From Cryoendolithus antarcticus (taxonomy: Eukaryota; Ascomycota; Dothideomycetes; Cladosporiales; Cladosporiaceae), in the NCBI GenBank assembly GCA_002077065.1, contig NAJO01000003.1:806001-870000 (forward strand): a stretch of DNA of 64,000 nucleotides, written 5' to 3'. This document shows positions 1 to 10,397 of this stretch, piece after piece; within the stretch, counting starts at the first letter, position 1; each line of letters opens with the position of its first letter. Under the pieces are notes generated by a model, which made no database searches, was not told where the DNA came from, and worked only from the letters and a program-made list of their open reading frames with translations. A program made the translations under genes and the position numbers.

Positions 1-599
1 TCCTCATGACACGATGATCCGCGGATAGCAGTGGCAGGAGTACCATCGTGCTGCCTAGACATAGCACAGCGATTGACAGCCCTTGTCGCATGTCCAGCTT
101 ACGATCAAGGAACAGCCACCCCAATCCAGTAAGCAACGCAATTTTGAGCTGACTTGCTGACAGGAATGTGGGTACATCGATGTTCTCAACAGCAGTAAAG
201 GTCAAGATGTTCTGTAAGCAGTATAACGATGCTGGAACTGCTATCCTCCAGCTGCCCTGCACGAATACTGCTCTTGCCATCTCAATGAAGATGCCCACTA
301 CAGTGATCCCCTCTTCGCGTCTTGTCTTTGGATGAGTAATCAATTCGAAGAGAGCCATGGTGAGGGAGATGGCGAGCTTGAGGGCTTCACTAAGGAAGAT
401 GACGGTCGCAATATTGTAGCGCGCGCCATTGATGATTGGCCGAGTTCGGCTATACCATATGAGCAGAACGAGGGCGGAGGATTGCAGGGCGTACTGTGCA
501 GCGCTGTCAGTACTTGGAGTGCGTGTTTTATTAGCAGACTTCTCTTACAGCTGCAAGCAGACCGTTCCGATAGCCAGCACTCATGCCCCGGCGAGACAT
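1..599 (-). CDS. Nucleotide-sugar transporter (SLC35A / UDP-galactose transporter type), 3' end outside window
   Basis: Exons read as complement(<1..493, 549..599). The 55-bp intron has donor GTAAGAG, a CTGAC branch site and a CAG acceptor. Exon 1 encodes 17 residues from ATG at 599. Exon 2 then gives hydrophobic helices with family hallmarks: ALVLLIWYSRTRP at the end of the first membrane segment, NGARYN, the SEALKLAISL helix, and the pair YCLQNILTF and SASQLKIAL, which match the conserved LQN and QLKI signatures of SLC35A carriers. The family moves nucleotide sugars into the Golgi lumen in exchange for the nucleotide monophosphate, feeding glycosylation. About 180 of an expected 350-450 residues are visible. 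The family call is firm. The substrate (UDP-galactose is the usual annotation) is not shown by the sequence, and the short exon 1 is the least certain part. Confidence 0.75.
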
Positions 600-1666
600 C
601 TCGATCGTATTACTACACTCTGTTAAGCGCGGCCCTGCGCATGAAGCTCCCGAATGGTTGCCTGGAGAATTAGGGGTTCGAAACGGAATACCTTCAAGGG
701 AAAGACAGAGTAATGGAACGGGCGGAAGGACCTATGTATGTTGGGCACAGCTTGAAGTGAGGTGACACAGCTGATGGAGAGTGAGCGAGCGGTAAAGAGT
801 TGCCTGCTCCTGCATGGCCCACTATGAAAGGCTGCCTTGGTGCAAAAGGCTGTTGAGCACATGATAGGATGAAGTCGCGTGTCCGCGGTGCTGCGGTGTG
901 ATCCTTGGGGCACTCTTTACAAGAGGTTATGAGCCCCCCACCCTGCAGATGGCTCGGCCAGAGAGGCGATGATGAGAACGATGGATCGGGAGCAGCAATC
1001 CCGCCAAGCTGCTCGCAAGTCGATAACTACGACATTATTCACTCGTGACTGGCAGCAGAGTATATAAGCGGCTAATTGATCGACATAGAGCACTTGTACA
1101 CTATGTACTGGAGCAGAGCAGTGGCCTCGATACCTATCGATGAGAACCCTCCGTAGCACATCTTGGTACGACCAAGACTGTTGCCGAGCGGTTCCGCAGA
1201 TGACAGATACGATCAGGTACGATCTGACTTCAGCTCATTTCGTCCGGCAGCTCAATCTTCCCTAATATCTTCAGCCCTTTCGCGTCCAATATCACAGTGA
1301 TTTCTACGGCGTGTATCTGGTGAGGTTACGCCGCCAAAAGCATAGTGATGGCAACGCATTGTGCAGGCAGGCCCAAGTATGCGGTCATCGTGACTGCCAG
1401 GAATTCCACTTCGTCCTCTTCAGTGCTTCGTCGGCTCCTCGCAAACTGTCCGGTTGACTTGGCATAGCCTCACCGCATACAACCTCCTAAAAATCCCTAG
1501 AATCACCGTGTCAACATCCTGACGACCCGAATCTCGTCCCTGATCGAAGGATTGGCCCTACGCTGCCCACCGAAGAAGTAGTTAACGTTTGCTGCGGGAT
1601 TCAGACAACACGATTCCTTTGCATCTTGCATCGCAGATTAGACAACATCAAGCACCTCTCGCCGAG
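600..1666. other. Intergenic, about 1.07 kb, no supported gene
   Basis: This lies between the divergent starts of the sugar transporter and the aminotransferase. Open frames are short and have no recognisable motifs. A TATATAAG stands on the plus strand at 1061, about 600 bp before the aminotransferase ATG. It could serve a long 5' leader, an unseen gene, or nothing. Confidence 0.5.
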
Positions 1667-3514
1667 ATGGCTTCGGTGCAGACAGCTTCTTCAGGGACAC
1701 ACTCAGATGGCCACTCGCAGCCACCGCGAGACCGGCGATTTTCCACTGCCAAACCCATTACAGCAAACGGTAAGTCGAACACGACGCACAATCTGGTTTC
1801 CCAAACGTATGACTGGACTTGGTGGCCGTCATTGCTTCTCACAGGGGCTGGCGTTGGCAATATTGTGATTAGCAAACCTAGAGACGGCTGGCGGGCAGTG
1901 GGATTGCAAGCACATACATGTACTTACTGAGATTGCATGTCTCCGCCCTGCAGGACCTTCAGCCTCCTTGCTTGATACGTATGCCCAGAGCATTAGATAG
2001 TCTACTGGGTGGCCTGTTCGCCATGATTAGGAAGAGACGTGTGCTGACGATAGGCGATGCAGAGGCCAACTCGTCCGTCCATCGTCAGTTCCGTGGCGCT
2101 CACGAGGGCCACAAACCACATGCTGGTCTTGATCCTTCTAGAGCCAGCACGGGCGTAGTCTGGACGACCGAGCGCGCTTACGAACATGGCTTCCTGGACG
2201 ATCCATCATCTTGGGCCAATCTGGGCCAAGGCGCTCCAGAAGTCGACGATGACATTGCAGGCTCCTTTGAGCGCCCGCACCACATAGATGTCTCCATGTC
2301 CGGTCGCGAGTACGGCCCCACGGCGGGCATTAAGCCACTGCGCGAAGCAGTGGCGAATCTCTACAATGACCACCATCGCAAGGGCAAGGACTCCAAGTAC
2401 ACCTGGGAGAACGTCTGCATCGTGCCCGGAGGCCGCGCTGGACTGATCCGCATTGCAGCTGTCTTGGGCAACGCATATCTAGGCTTCTTCATCCCCGACT
2501 ACACTGCGTACAACGAGATGCTCTCGCTGTTTAAGAACTTTGCTGCGATCCCTATCCCGCTCAGGAGGGAAGATGAATACCATATCCATGCTGAGAAGAT
2601 TGCGGACGAGATCTCCAGAGGTACTAGTGTGATCCTGACGAGCAATCCGCGCAACCCGACCGGCCGTATGGTGTCCAATCCAGAATTAGCGAAGATTCAG
2701 GACATTGCACGTGATCGCGCGACTCTGATCATGGATGAGTTCTATGGTGGATACAATTACACCACTGACTGTGATGGGACTGTTGTTTCCGCAGCCGACA
2801 ATATCGAAGATGTAAGAATAACTCGGTGAAGGATCACTCCTTCCACGCATTACTGACGTGAATGTAAAGGTTGACGAGGACGATGTGCTCATCATCGATG
2901 GTCTCACGAAGCGCTTCCGGCTCCCAGGCTGGCGTGTCGCTTGGATCGTCGGTCCGAAGGAGTTCATCAAGGCTATAGGATCTTGCGGCTCATACCTCGA
3001 TGGCGGCACCAATGTGCCCTTCCAGGAAGCTGCGATTCCCATGCTTGAGCCGACGAAGGTCCGCCAGGAGATGAAAGCACTACAGCATCACTTCCGTGAC
3101 AAGCGAGACTACGTGGTGAAGCGATTGAAAGACATGGGTTTCAAGCTTGACTACACACCGGACTCGACGTTCTACCTGTGGCTGAACCTGGAGAAGCTTC
3201 CGAAGGAGATCAACGATGGGCTGAATTTCTTCACTGCGTGCTTGGAGGAGAAGGTAATTGTGGTGCCTGGTATCTTTTTCGACCTGAACCCCAGCAAGAG
3301 GAGAGATCTGTTCGACAGTCCTTGTCACCACTTTGTGCGAGTCAGCTACGGACCGAAGGTAAGCATCCTCCCAAATATCTAAATTGGACCAGGGACTGAC
3401 ATCTGCTATAAGCTGGAGACATTAAAGCTCGGCCTTGATGGTATTGAAAGAATACTAAAGAAGCACAACGCATTCGGAGGTGCTGCGGGAGGGAACTCCG
3501 CGATTAGCGAGTAG
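1667..3514 (+). CDS. Class I/II pyridoxal-phosphate aminotransferase
   Basis: Exons are join(1667..1769,1954..1978,2031..2811,2870..3358,3413..3514), giving 499 residues. All phases agree. The first intron (184 bp) has GTAAGT and TACTTACTGA signals; exon 2 is only 25 bp. Fold-type I features: GREYGPTAGIKPLREAV around residues 134-150, the PGGRAG phosphate-binding turn near 175, SNPRNPTG at 247-254, DEFYGGY at 278-284, and the Schiff-base lysine K317 in GLTKRFRLPGWR. The arginine of the later VRVSYGP stretch is typical of the carboxylate-binding end. The enzyme moves an amino group between an amino acid and a 2-oxo acid; the substrate cannot be read. An intron-free start at 1918 is possible but would drop the in-frame FSTAKPITANG leader and read through the second intron. 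The neighbours are oxidoreductases and a regulator, so a shared pathway is possible but unproven. Confidence 0.85.
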
Positions 3515-3611
3515 GACAGCAATTGTGGGTTTCCGAGGCTGTTGTGACGACCTGAGAATGACGACTAGCATTACCGACTGCTGAAAGTTCTACTGCGTCC
3601 TAGACCCTTCT

Positions 3612-4277
3612 TCACTTTGCTGGCTGACCCGCAAGTGCTTTCTGTCCGACCTCTCTTAATTCCAGGTTCTCAAGCGTACGTCCCTTGCTGTCTTTGCTGG
3701 TTGCGAGTGCCACTAAAGCAGCACCCAATGCCGATGAATCGATCTGGAGACGATACGGCAGCATGCTCGTCTTTCCCTCCTTGAGGACTGAAGCAGGTCG
3801 GGCCACCATCGTTCTCCACTTCCCCTCATGCTGTTTCTCGAACTCTACAAACTCCCCTTCGACCTTCCCACGAACCTGAAGAGGCTTCAAGAAACCAGGA
3901 AGCCATCGCTCCTGGTCCCGAACAACCAGAAGACCGCTTGTGAGTACAAAGGTGAAGGGGCTACCGCCCGGGATCGCTGGTGCCAGGTGTTCAAAGAAAG
4001 CATCTCGTGCCACGCGAGGCACTAGCGTGTGAATTTCCATCCCCCCCCTTGGAGCGCCGAGTGCCCAGATGCAGGCTGAGACTCCTTGTAGCTGCTCGAG
4101 CTCCGTTGGCGTGTAAGTCATGTAATCGGTCTTGATTATTACTTCGAGCTTCGGGTGGGTGAAGGCAAGCTCTCGACGTGAGAGGACGAAGACCGTGGTT
4201 ATCGCGGGGTGAGACAGCGCGGATCTGAGTGCACCGCCTCCGACGGTTCCAGTGGCTCCTGTGATGAGAACCTTCAT
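3612..4277 (-). CDS. NAD(P)-binding Rossmann-fold protein (atypical SDR / NmrA-like)
   Basis: Single exon, 221 residues. The N-terminus MKVLITGATGTVGGGALRSA is a dinucleotide-binding beta-alpha-beta unit with a GxxGxxG glycine motif (G7, G10, G13). It is followed by the strand TVFVLSRR, whose arginines suggest NADP(H). A second strand-helix, ACIWALGAPRGG, and the TFVLTSGLLV strand follow. There is no YxxxK catalytic pair, so it is an atypical short-chain dehydrogenase of the HTATIP2/NmrA/epimerase-like kind that may bind the cofactor without classic catalysis. It is convergent with the aminotransferase, with 97 bp between stops. The length suits this small-protein group. Function and substrate are unknown. 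Confidence 0.75.
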   Translation of the reverse strand: MKVLITGATGTVGGGALRSALSHPAITTVFVLSRRELAFTHPKLEVIIKTDYMTYTPTELEQLQGVSACIWALGAPRGGMEIHTLVPRVARDAFFEHLAPAIPGGSPFTFVLTSGLLVVRDQERWLPGFLKPLQVRGKVEGEFVEFEKQHEGKWRTMVARPASVLKEGKTSMLPYRLQIDSSALGAALVALATSKDSKGRTLENLELREVGQKALAGQPAK

Positions 4278-5421
4278 TGTGAGGCGTGCAAGTCGCCTTC
4301 TCGTGCCTGTTGAAGCGAGGACTCGATGTACAGTGTCGTGAGCGGTAATCGCTCCAGTGATGGAATAGAGCAGCTTTTGCGGTCAAAGGTGTCGTTGTGT
4401 TACTTGTGATGTGCTGAGATGTTTGGAGCATAAAAATGAGCACTCGAACTGACCTGGCGAGACTACTGTCCACTTATACTGGAGCTACAGGGCCACTTTT
4501 TAACTGCATCATGTGGACATACCATTGTATATCGCGGAACTTGCTGTTATGAACCTGTGGCGCTCAGCTCGCATCTCGCTACGGCACAACCACGAACTTC
4601 CCCCGGCGCAACTTTCCCCGGCGCGGAGAGCCATAGTAAAGTTTGGATTGCTCCGTATCCTCTTGCCCGGACTTGATTGAACGCTGCGGCTGGACTTCAA
4701 CTCTCCTCATCCGATCGCTCAGCTCTCCTTATCGTCGGATGAAAACTCGCGCTCGCGTCCAATCCGGGAAAGCGTGACCTTTCGTCTGGCGAACACGGCT
4801 CCGTGAATCGCCATTCCCGAGTCGTTGGGGCAATCGCAGCCCATAACTTGTCAATGGAGCAACACGTCAACATCACCAGGCTGGGGACCTGTTCACGACG
4901 GGGCGAAAGCGCGAGTCCAAGCGGTGTGGCAGGCAATGCTACGGCCCCGTTCGTCATAGGTAGCGTCCACGCGCGCTTCAGAGAGTCGGAAACATCAGTG
5001 GCCACATAAGGGGTTGGCGTAGGCTGCCAGACTGATGTCGTGCTTGAGCTGTCACAAATTCACGGCCGCATGTCCAGCAACTCGACCTGCTCATGAGGAC
5101 TACCTTCTAACTGGACATTTGTGATGCGGGGAACACAGCTGGTCTATCCGAGGACAAGATTGACATTGCTCCTCATTACGAAGGCTGCCAAAGATTGAGC
5201 AGTGGACGTACTGTAGCTGTCTCTTGTAGTCCACCAGCACTGCACACTCCCTCACGTTGCCCAGCACTTCGTGTACGCTGAAGTATATCGCTCTGTACGA
5301 GGACACCCTAAATTTGTCGCCGCCAGACCTGAGATCTGGACTGTCAGTCTTCCTGAGGTGGCGCTGCATGAACGGCTGAATGCCTCCAGGCCAAAGCGGG
5401 TACGGTCATACGCGATCTGTG
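4278..5421. other. Intergenic, about 1.1 kb, no supported gene
   Basis: This is the shared upstream region of two divergent oxidoreductase-like genes. The longest open frames (about 100 codons, minus strand, 4697-5005 and 5100-5369) lack motifs and plausible splice partners. I see no repeats. Confidence 0.5.
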
Positions 5422-6583
5422 ATGTCGAACAAAGTCGAGGTCGACGAGACGCGATTCGGGGAGCTTAAGGACAAAGTGGTGGTCTTGACTGGTGGCTGAC
5501 GAGCATACTGGATTTGATATTCACTACTGACCATGTCCAGGCGGTGCGAATGGCATTGGCGCGTCGATAGTCCAGTACCTGACCAACGCCGGCGCCTTCG
5601 TCGTGTTCGGGGACTACGATGAAGCTGCTGGCAAGGCACTGGTGGACTCCTTTGCCGGTGTCTCCAACACGCCTGTGTTCGTCCGCATGGATGTTTCCAA
5701 GTATTCTGACAACATCATTCTCTTCAAGACTGCCCTGGAGAGATACGATTGTATCGACCACGCCGTAGCTAATGCAGGGATACTGGAGCGCGGTGCTTGG
5801 TTCGACCCAAGTCTCACACTCGAGAGTGTCGAGACTCCGGATACGGACCAGGTCATTCAAATAAATCTCCTTGGTACGCTGTACTTCACCCGCATTGCTT
5901 TGGTCTATCTGCGAGAACACCGTGTACCTGGTGACGACAAGAGCATTACCCTGATCAGCAGCGCGGCCGGTTTCCGTGACTCACCAGGTCTATTCACCTA
6001 TCAGGTACGGCTACCGCTCGGAACACAATCATCGAGTGGATCAGACTGAAACAGATTGCAGTGCAGTAAACATGGCCTTGTTGGCCTCCTCCGCACAACT
6101 CGACTACTATTCCACGAGCGCGAGAATGTGCGCATTAATGCCATCTGCCCAGGCATAGTCGATAGTCAGATGACAACGTCTATCATCGACTCGTTTAAGG
6201 CGACTGGACAAGCGATCAATACGCCCGCACACGTTGCCAGACACATCGTAAACTTACAGATCGCTGGACCAGACATGTGGGGTAAGGGGATCTACGTTGA
6301 GGGAGGCAGAGGCTGGGAGTTCCTGGGTGGCATCGATGCAACGATGGGAACTTGGTTGGGCGATGAGCCGACGGAGAGGCTAAGGATGCATTTGCAGCAC
6401 GTGAAGCACGCAAGTACGATGCAAATGCGTGGCCCTGATAGCATGCTGACGAGGTCTAGGGAGCTGGGTGGCAAATCAAGTAGAGTATTCCCGATCATCA
6501 GATCGCTAGCCATCTTCGGCAAAGTTCAGATCCCGTATTTGCCGTCAAAGTGTTACAACGGCAATTTCTGGACGGCTGACTGA
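5422..6583 (+). CDS. Classical short-chain dehydrogenase/reductase with long C-terminal tail
   Basis: Exons are join(5422..5491,5541..6004,6062..6583), 351 residues; introns are 49 and 57 bp. Splicing restores the cofactor motif TGGANGIG (residues 23-30) across intron 1 and the active-site YQCSK across intron 2 (Y177, K181). Other SDR marks are the acidic GDYD after strand 2 (favours NAD), VANAGIL near 99-105, INLLGT, the catalytic serine in LISSAAG, and the ICPGIVDSQM turn after strand 6. It should oxidise or reduce a hydroxyl or keto group; the substrate is unknown. After about residue 290 there is a 60-residue tail that I cannot match to the fold, so either this enzyme is longer than usual or a late intron was missed. 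It lies head-to-head with the small Rossmann protein and converges on the Zn2Cys6 gene. Confidence 0.85.
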
Positions 6584-6757
6584 CTTGCCTATGACAGAAT
6601 GGCCTGTTCAGAGCATTACCTTGACCGCGTGAAGCAATGGTTGCCACCCCGGGTCGTCCGACTAGTCTATTGATGCATTACAGGCTGTCCAAAATTCGCG
6701 CTGTTAACGTTCAATGCCGCTCATGAACATAAGTTCGACTCAGCGCGCAGCGTCAAT

Positions 6758-8573
6758 CTAGCGGACTCGGATGCCCACTTCACGAACTCTGGAGCTGCCT
6801 TCTTCGACCTGCGCACTACACCAGCCTTCGAAATGTTGCTCACGGACTGGATCTAAATTCGTTCTTTTCCTCTCAACCTCGACCCACAAAGCCTGGAAGC
6901 TGACGTCGCAGAAGTTGTCGTGGAATGCAAGTGCCACGAGGTACTCTCTGAAGCGTTCCCAGTTGCCAATGTCCAGATCCGTGATCGCAACGACTAGGTG
7001 GCCGACGAACCAGCTGCGCTCGGGCATGGAGTGTGCGGTGATGCCACCTACGGCGAGAAGCCATAGGAGCAGATGGGTGGATCGACCAGCGAGGGCGGAG
7101 AGAACTTGGGCGAGGGAAGATTTCAGATCTCGAACGAGAGTGTGCAGCATCAGGGTGGGGTTTGGGAAATAGCCCTACGCGCTTGGGTCAGTGGAAGGCG
7201 AGAGAGTTGTCGAAACCTCAATAACTCACACTCATGGGTGTCAGGATATGCAGACAACCTGCCAAGCGACAGCTTTGCGATAGACCAGGAATGACGGCAT
7301 CCGTTGTCTGCTCTCGACTGAGCTGGAACAATGAATCAATCACAGAGCAGAGGTGACTGAGTATATTCGTCGCCTCCTCAGCCGACTCGCCATCAAGTGC
7401 CGTGGTGTACAGCTTTGTCAGTCGCTGGATCTCACGGAGAAGATTTGCAGTTGGCACATCCACGCCGAAGTCTAGCAGATCTACGAAGTTTCCGGAGTGC
7501 GTGAGCAAGGGCTGTGCTTCTCGTTCGTGGAACCATCGAGGAGGATTGTGCAGATCACCATACCCGAGCTGGAGAAGTGACGGCTCGTGTGTCGAAATCA
7601 TGGAGATCCAGAAGATGAAGTTCGCGGTCATTGCACATGTGCGCCGAATCGCCTCCAGGCCACCACGAATTCCAACGACTTGCTTGAGGCCTGCCGTGTG
7701 CATGGACAGCGCTGCGAACGTCAGCGTGGACTATCGTGACCCGATATGACTCACTGACCTTTCATGTTGTCCTTGTCGTGCTCCACAGCCGCCAAGCAAG
7801 CAATGCTGACGATAGTGTGATCGCTCACACCCGCGACCGGATCTGCGACCCGTTGATTGAGGAGTTGCAGGCACTGGTCTAGTAGCTCCCGTGTCCGGAT
7901 GCTCTCATTACCTGTCTGCAGCTTCTCGAGGTCGATACTACTCAGAAGTAAAGTCACATGGAATGTAAGCTCGTCCTCACGTACGAAGGGCCACCATAGC
8001 TCAATGAGCGGCCGACTGGCATAGATGGGGAAAGAGCGGTAGGCAAAGTCGGTCAGATCTGACGGTGTCAATTGCCGCTTCGTAGCACGCTCGTGTCGGA
8101 GATGATTGACTCACAGTGGCTCATAAGAGCGTCGACACTAACGTTGGCTACATTGGTACGTGGTCGAGCATCAAAAGGATCGAGTCGACCACTTGCGACA
8201 GCAGGAGCAATTCCTAGGGGCTCCGCTTGCCGTCCAACGAGACCTATAGCTGTGTTGGGTGGAGCTTGTATGTCTGCCGAAACGATAGGCACAGGCGCAG
8301 GCACGGTACCCGATGCCTCGCCAGCCTGCTGCAATACAGTAGCATGACCCTCAAAATCACATTCGACAATGTTGACGAAGTGGCGTTCGCAGTTGCGACA
8401 CAGGGGGCGTCGCTCATCACACTGCTAGCCTTGAGTACGTGCCCATTGAGGAGCTTTGGGGAACCTCTCACCTTCACTTTCCGCACCTTGCAAGTCCTGC
8501 ATCCATTCTTGCTCTTCTTGTGTGCTCTCCTAGGTATCAGACCACCTGCGAACCCGACACCCGCGACTTGCAT
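6758..8573 (-). CDS. Zn2Cys6 (C6) transcription factor
   Basis: Exons are complement(6758..7174,7230..7711,7759..8058,8115..8421,8472..8573), 535 residues; the four introns are 47-56 bp. Splicing of intron 1 completes the binuclear zinc cluster C25-x2-C28-x6-C35-x6-C42-x2-C45-x9-C55, preceded by the basic run RRAHKKSKNG. Intron 1 falls inside the finger, just before the third cysteine. The middle has the fungal regulator region including EHDKDNMK joined to ALSMHTAGLKQVVGIRGGLE, a pattern typical of C6 factors with a GGL element. The protein should bind CGG-type half sites in the nucleus. Its start is about 520 bp from that of the divergent medium-chain reductase, an arrangement common for pathway-specific regulators. 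Targets are not shown by the sequence. Confidence 0.88.
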
Positions 8574-9097
8574 TTTTGTGTAGCAGAGTCGTAAGCTGTC
8601 TCGAGAAGGTGATTAAGCTTCGAGCTGCGAAGCTTCCGAGCTCTTTGCTTTGTAGCGATTCGCTGAACCGCGTTCGTATGCAGCATCCTTGCTAGACTTC
8701 TGGCGTGCATACTGATTGCGCTCTAATGTATTGGAAATCATTGGAAATTATGTCAGCTGTGAATGGCAAAAGATTCAATTGTGGTACAAGCGAGTGTGGC
8801 TGCAGCATGTCACCGGTTGACCTGCGTCGAGCGACAGAGTCCGCCCCAATTGCTGAACCTAGCTGAAAGGGTCGCGATGGAGCTTAAAGCACTATGGGAT
8901 CACAACCTGTCGTTATAAAGGACAACGCCGCTCATTCAGTATTGTATGTCGACGGATGCTCAAAGCTCGCGAATTCCCACTTCGCCATTTCTCGCATCAC
9001 AATCCTGACTACATATGTCACAGGAGCTTCAGTCATCGCTCGTCTCTCAGCATGGCGGTAGGTCCACTGCCTTGTGCATGCACACGGCTAGGTGCTC
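8574..9097. promoter_or_regulatory. Divergent promoter region between C6 regulator and reductase
   Basis: This 524-bp spacer has no supported gene. A TATAAA lies on the plus strand at about 8914, roughly 185 bp before the reductase ATG. That suits a core promoter for the reductase. I did not find a clear pair of CGG half sites by eye. Confidence 0.45.
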
Positions 9098-10249
9098 ATG
9101 ACTGCCCAGATGAAAGCAGTAGTCATCTACGAAGCTGGCGGCCCAGAGGTCCTCAAGGTCGAAGAGGTGCTATCGGCTACCCATCCTGTCCCGACCAGAG
9201 GACCAATACTGACCTCTCGTAGCGTCCGATACCCAAAGCCAAGCCAGGCTGGGTTCTCATTCGCATCAAAGCCTTCGGTCTGAACCGCAGCGAACTCTTC
9301 ACCCGCCGAGGTGATAGCCCGAATGTGAAGTTTCCTCGTATTCTAGGCATCGAAGGTGAGCTCCACGACTAGCCTCGGAGTAGCACAACAACGAAGCTGA
9401 GTTCTACTTTCAGCGACCGGGATAGTTGAAGATGCACCATCCGGGGAATTCGAGAAAGGGACAGTAGTCGCCACAGCGATGGGCGACATGGGCAGGGCGT
9501 TTGATGGAGGCTACGTACAGCGCTCCCTTACTTTGTTCCATGGAGTAATCTCTGACCTTGTAGTCCAGGCCGAGTACACCACCGTGCCCGCCAAGCAAGT
9601 CCAACCCCTCCGCACCACTCTCCCCTGGGCCACCCTCGGAGCCTGCGCAGAAATGTTCCAGACAGCCTACGGCTCGCTCTTCCGCGCCCTCGACCTCCAG
9701 AAAACCGACACCCTTCTCGTCCGCGGCGGCACCACAAGCATCGGCCTCGCCGCAACAGGTTTGGCCAAGAACTTGGGCTGCAAAGTCATAGCCACAAGCC
9801 GGAGCGCGGGCAAGAAAGACTTCCTGCTCAGCAAAGGCGTGGACGACGTGATCGTAGACTCCGGCTCCATCGCGAAAGACGTCAAGCGGCTGACTGGCGG
9901 TGCGGGTGTCAATAAAGTCCTCGAGCTAGTCGGCACAACCAGCCTGCTCGACTCGCTGCAGTGTGTCGCGCCGGGCGGTACGGTGTGCATGACGGGTATC
10001 GTGGGCAATAGTTGGGCGCTCCCGGAGTTCTCGCCGATGGAAGCTATTCCTACTGGTGTGAAGCTGACGGCTTATTCTGGTGGACCGGAGGACTTTATGA
10101 ACACGCCGCTGCAGCAGTTGGTGGAGCAGATTGAGGCGGGGAAGTTGGAGGTGCATGTGGGGAAGACTTTTGGGATTGATGAGATTGTCAAGGCTCATAC
10201 GGTGATGGAGGCGAATAAGGCGGGAGGAAAGGTGGTCGTGTTGACTTGA
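9098..10249 (+). CDS. Zinc-independent medium-chain reductase (quinone oxidoreductase type)
   Basis: Exons are join(9098..9166,9223..9355,9414..9514,9569..10249), 327 residues. The N-terminal part reads MKAVVIYEAGGPEVLKVEE, then KPGWVLIRIKAFGLNRSELFTRRG, the GroES-like fold of the quinone oxidoreductase branch. The NRSE motif replaces the zinc-binding cysteine, so no catalytic zinc is expected. The Rossmann part has LVRGGTTSIGLAATGLAK near 151-168 and SRSAGKKD after strand 2, consistent with NADPH. It should reduce an enone, quinone or similar substrate. Intron 3 (54 bp) is a multiple of three and has no stop, so it is invisible to frame analysis; the join GGY|AEYT fits the family. The gene is divergent from the C6 regulator, which may control it. 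Confidence 0.87.
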
Positions 10250-10397
10250 GTGAACACTGATGGGGTCGGGTGAAAGTAGCAGTCTGTATCTGTTCGATGT
10301 GTGCATTGCTACAACGACCTGAACGCTATCGCAAGAACCGGGGGTATAGTACACTCAAATGATGGATCGCTCACCAACGCCCACGCCCATCATCCCA

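Noticed and set aside
1918..2030. Intron-free N-terminus for the aminotransferase starting at 1918
   Set aside because: It reads through a 52-bp intron. The spliced alternative gives a matching leader with good donor, branch and acceptor sites and correct phase.
4697..5005. Minus-strand 102-codon frame as a possible cysteine-containing regulator
   Set aside because: Only two adjacent cysteines, no zinc-cluster spacing, no splice links.
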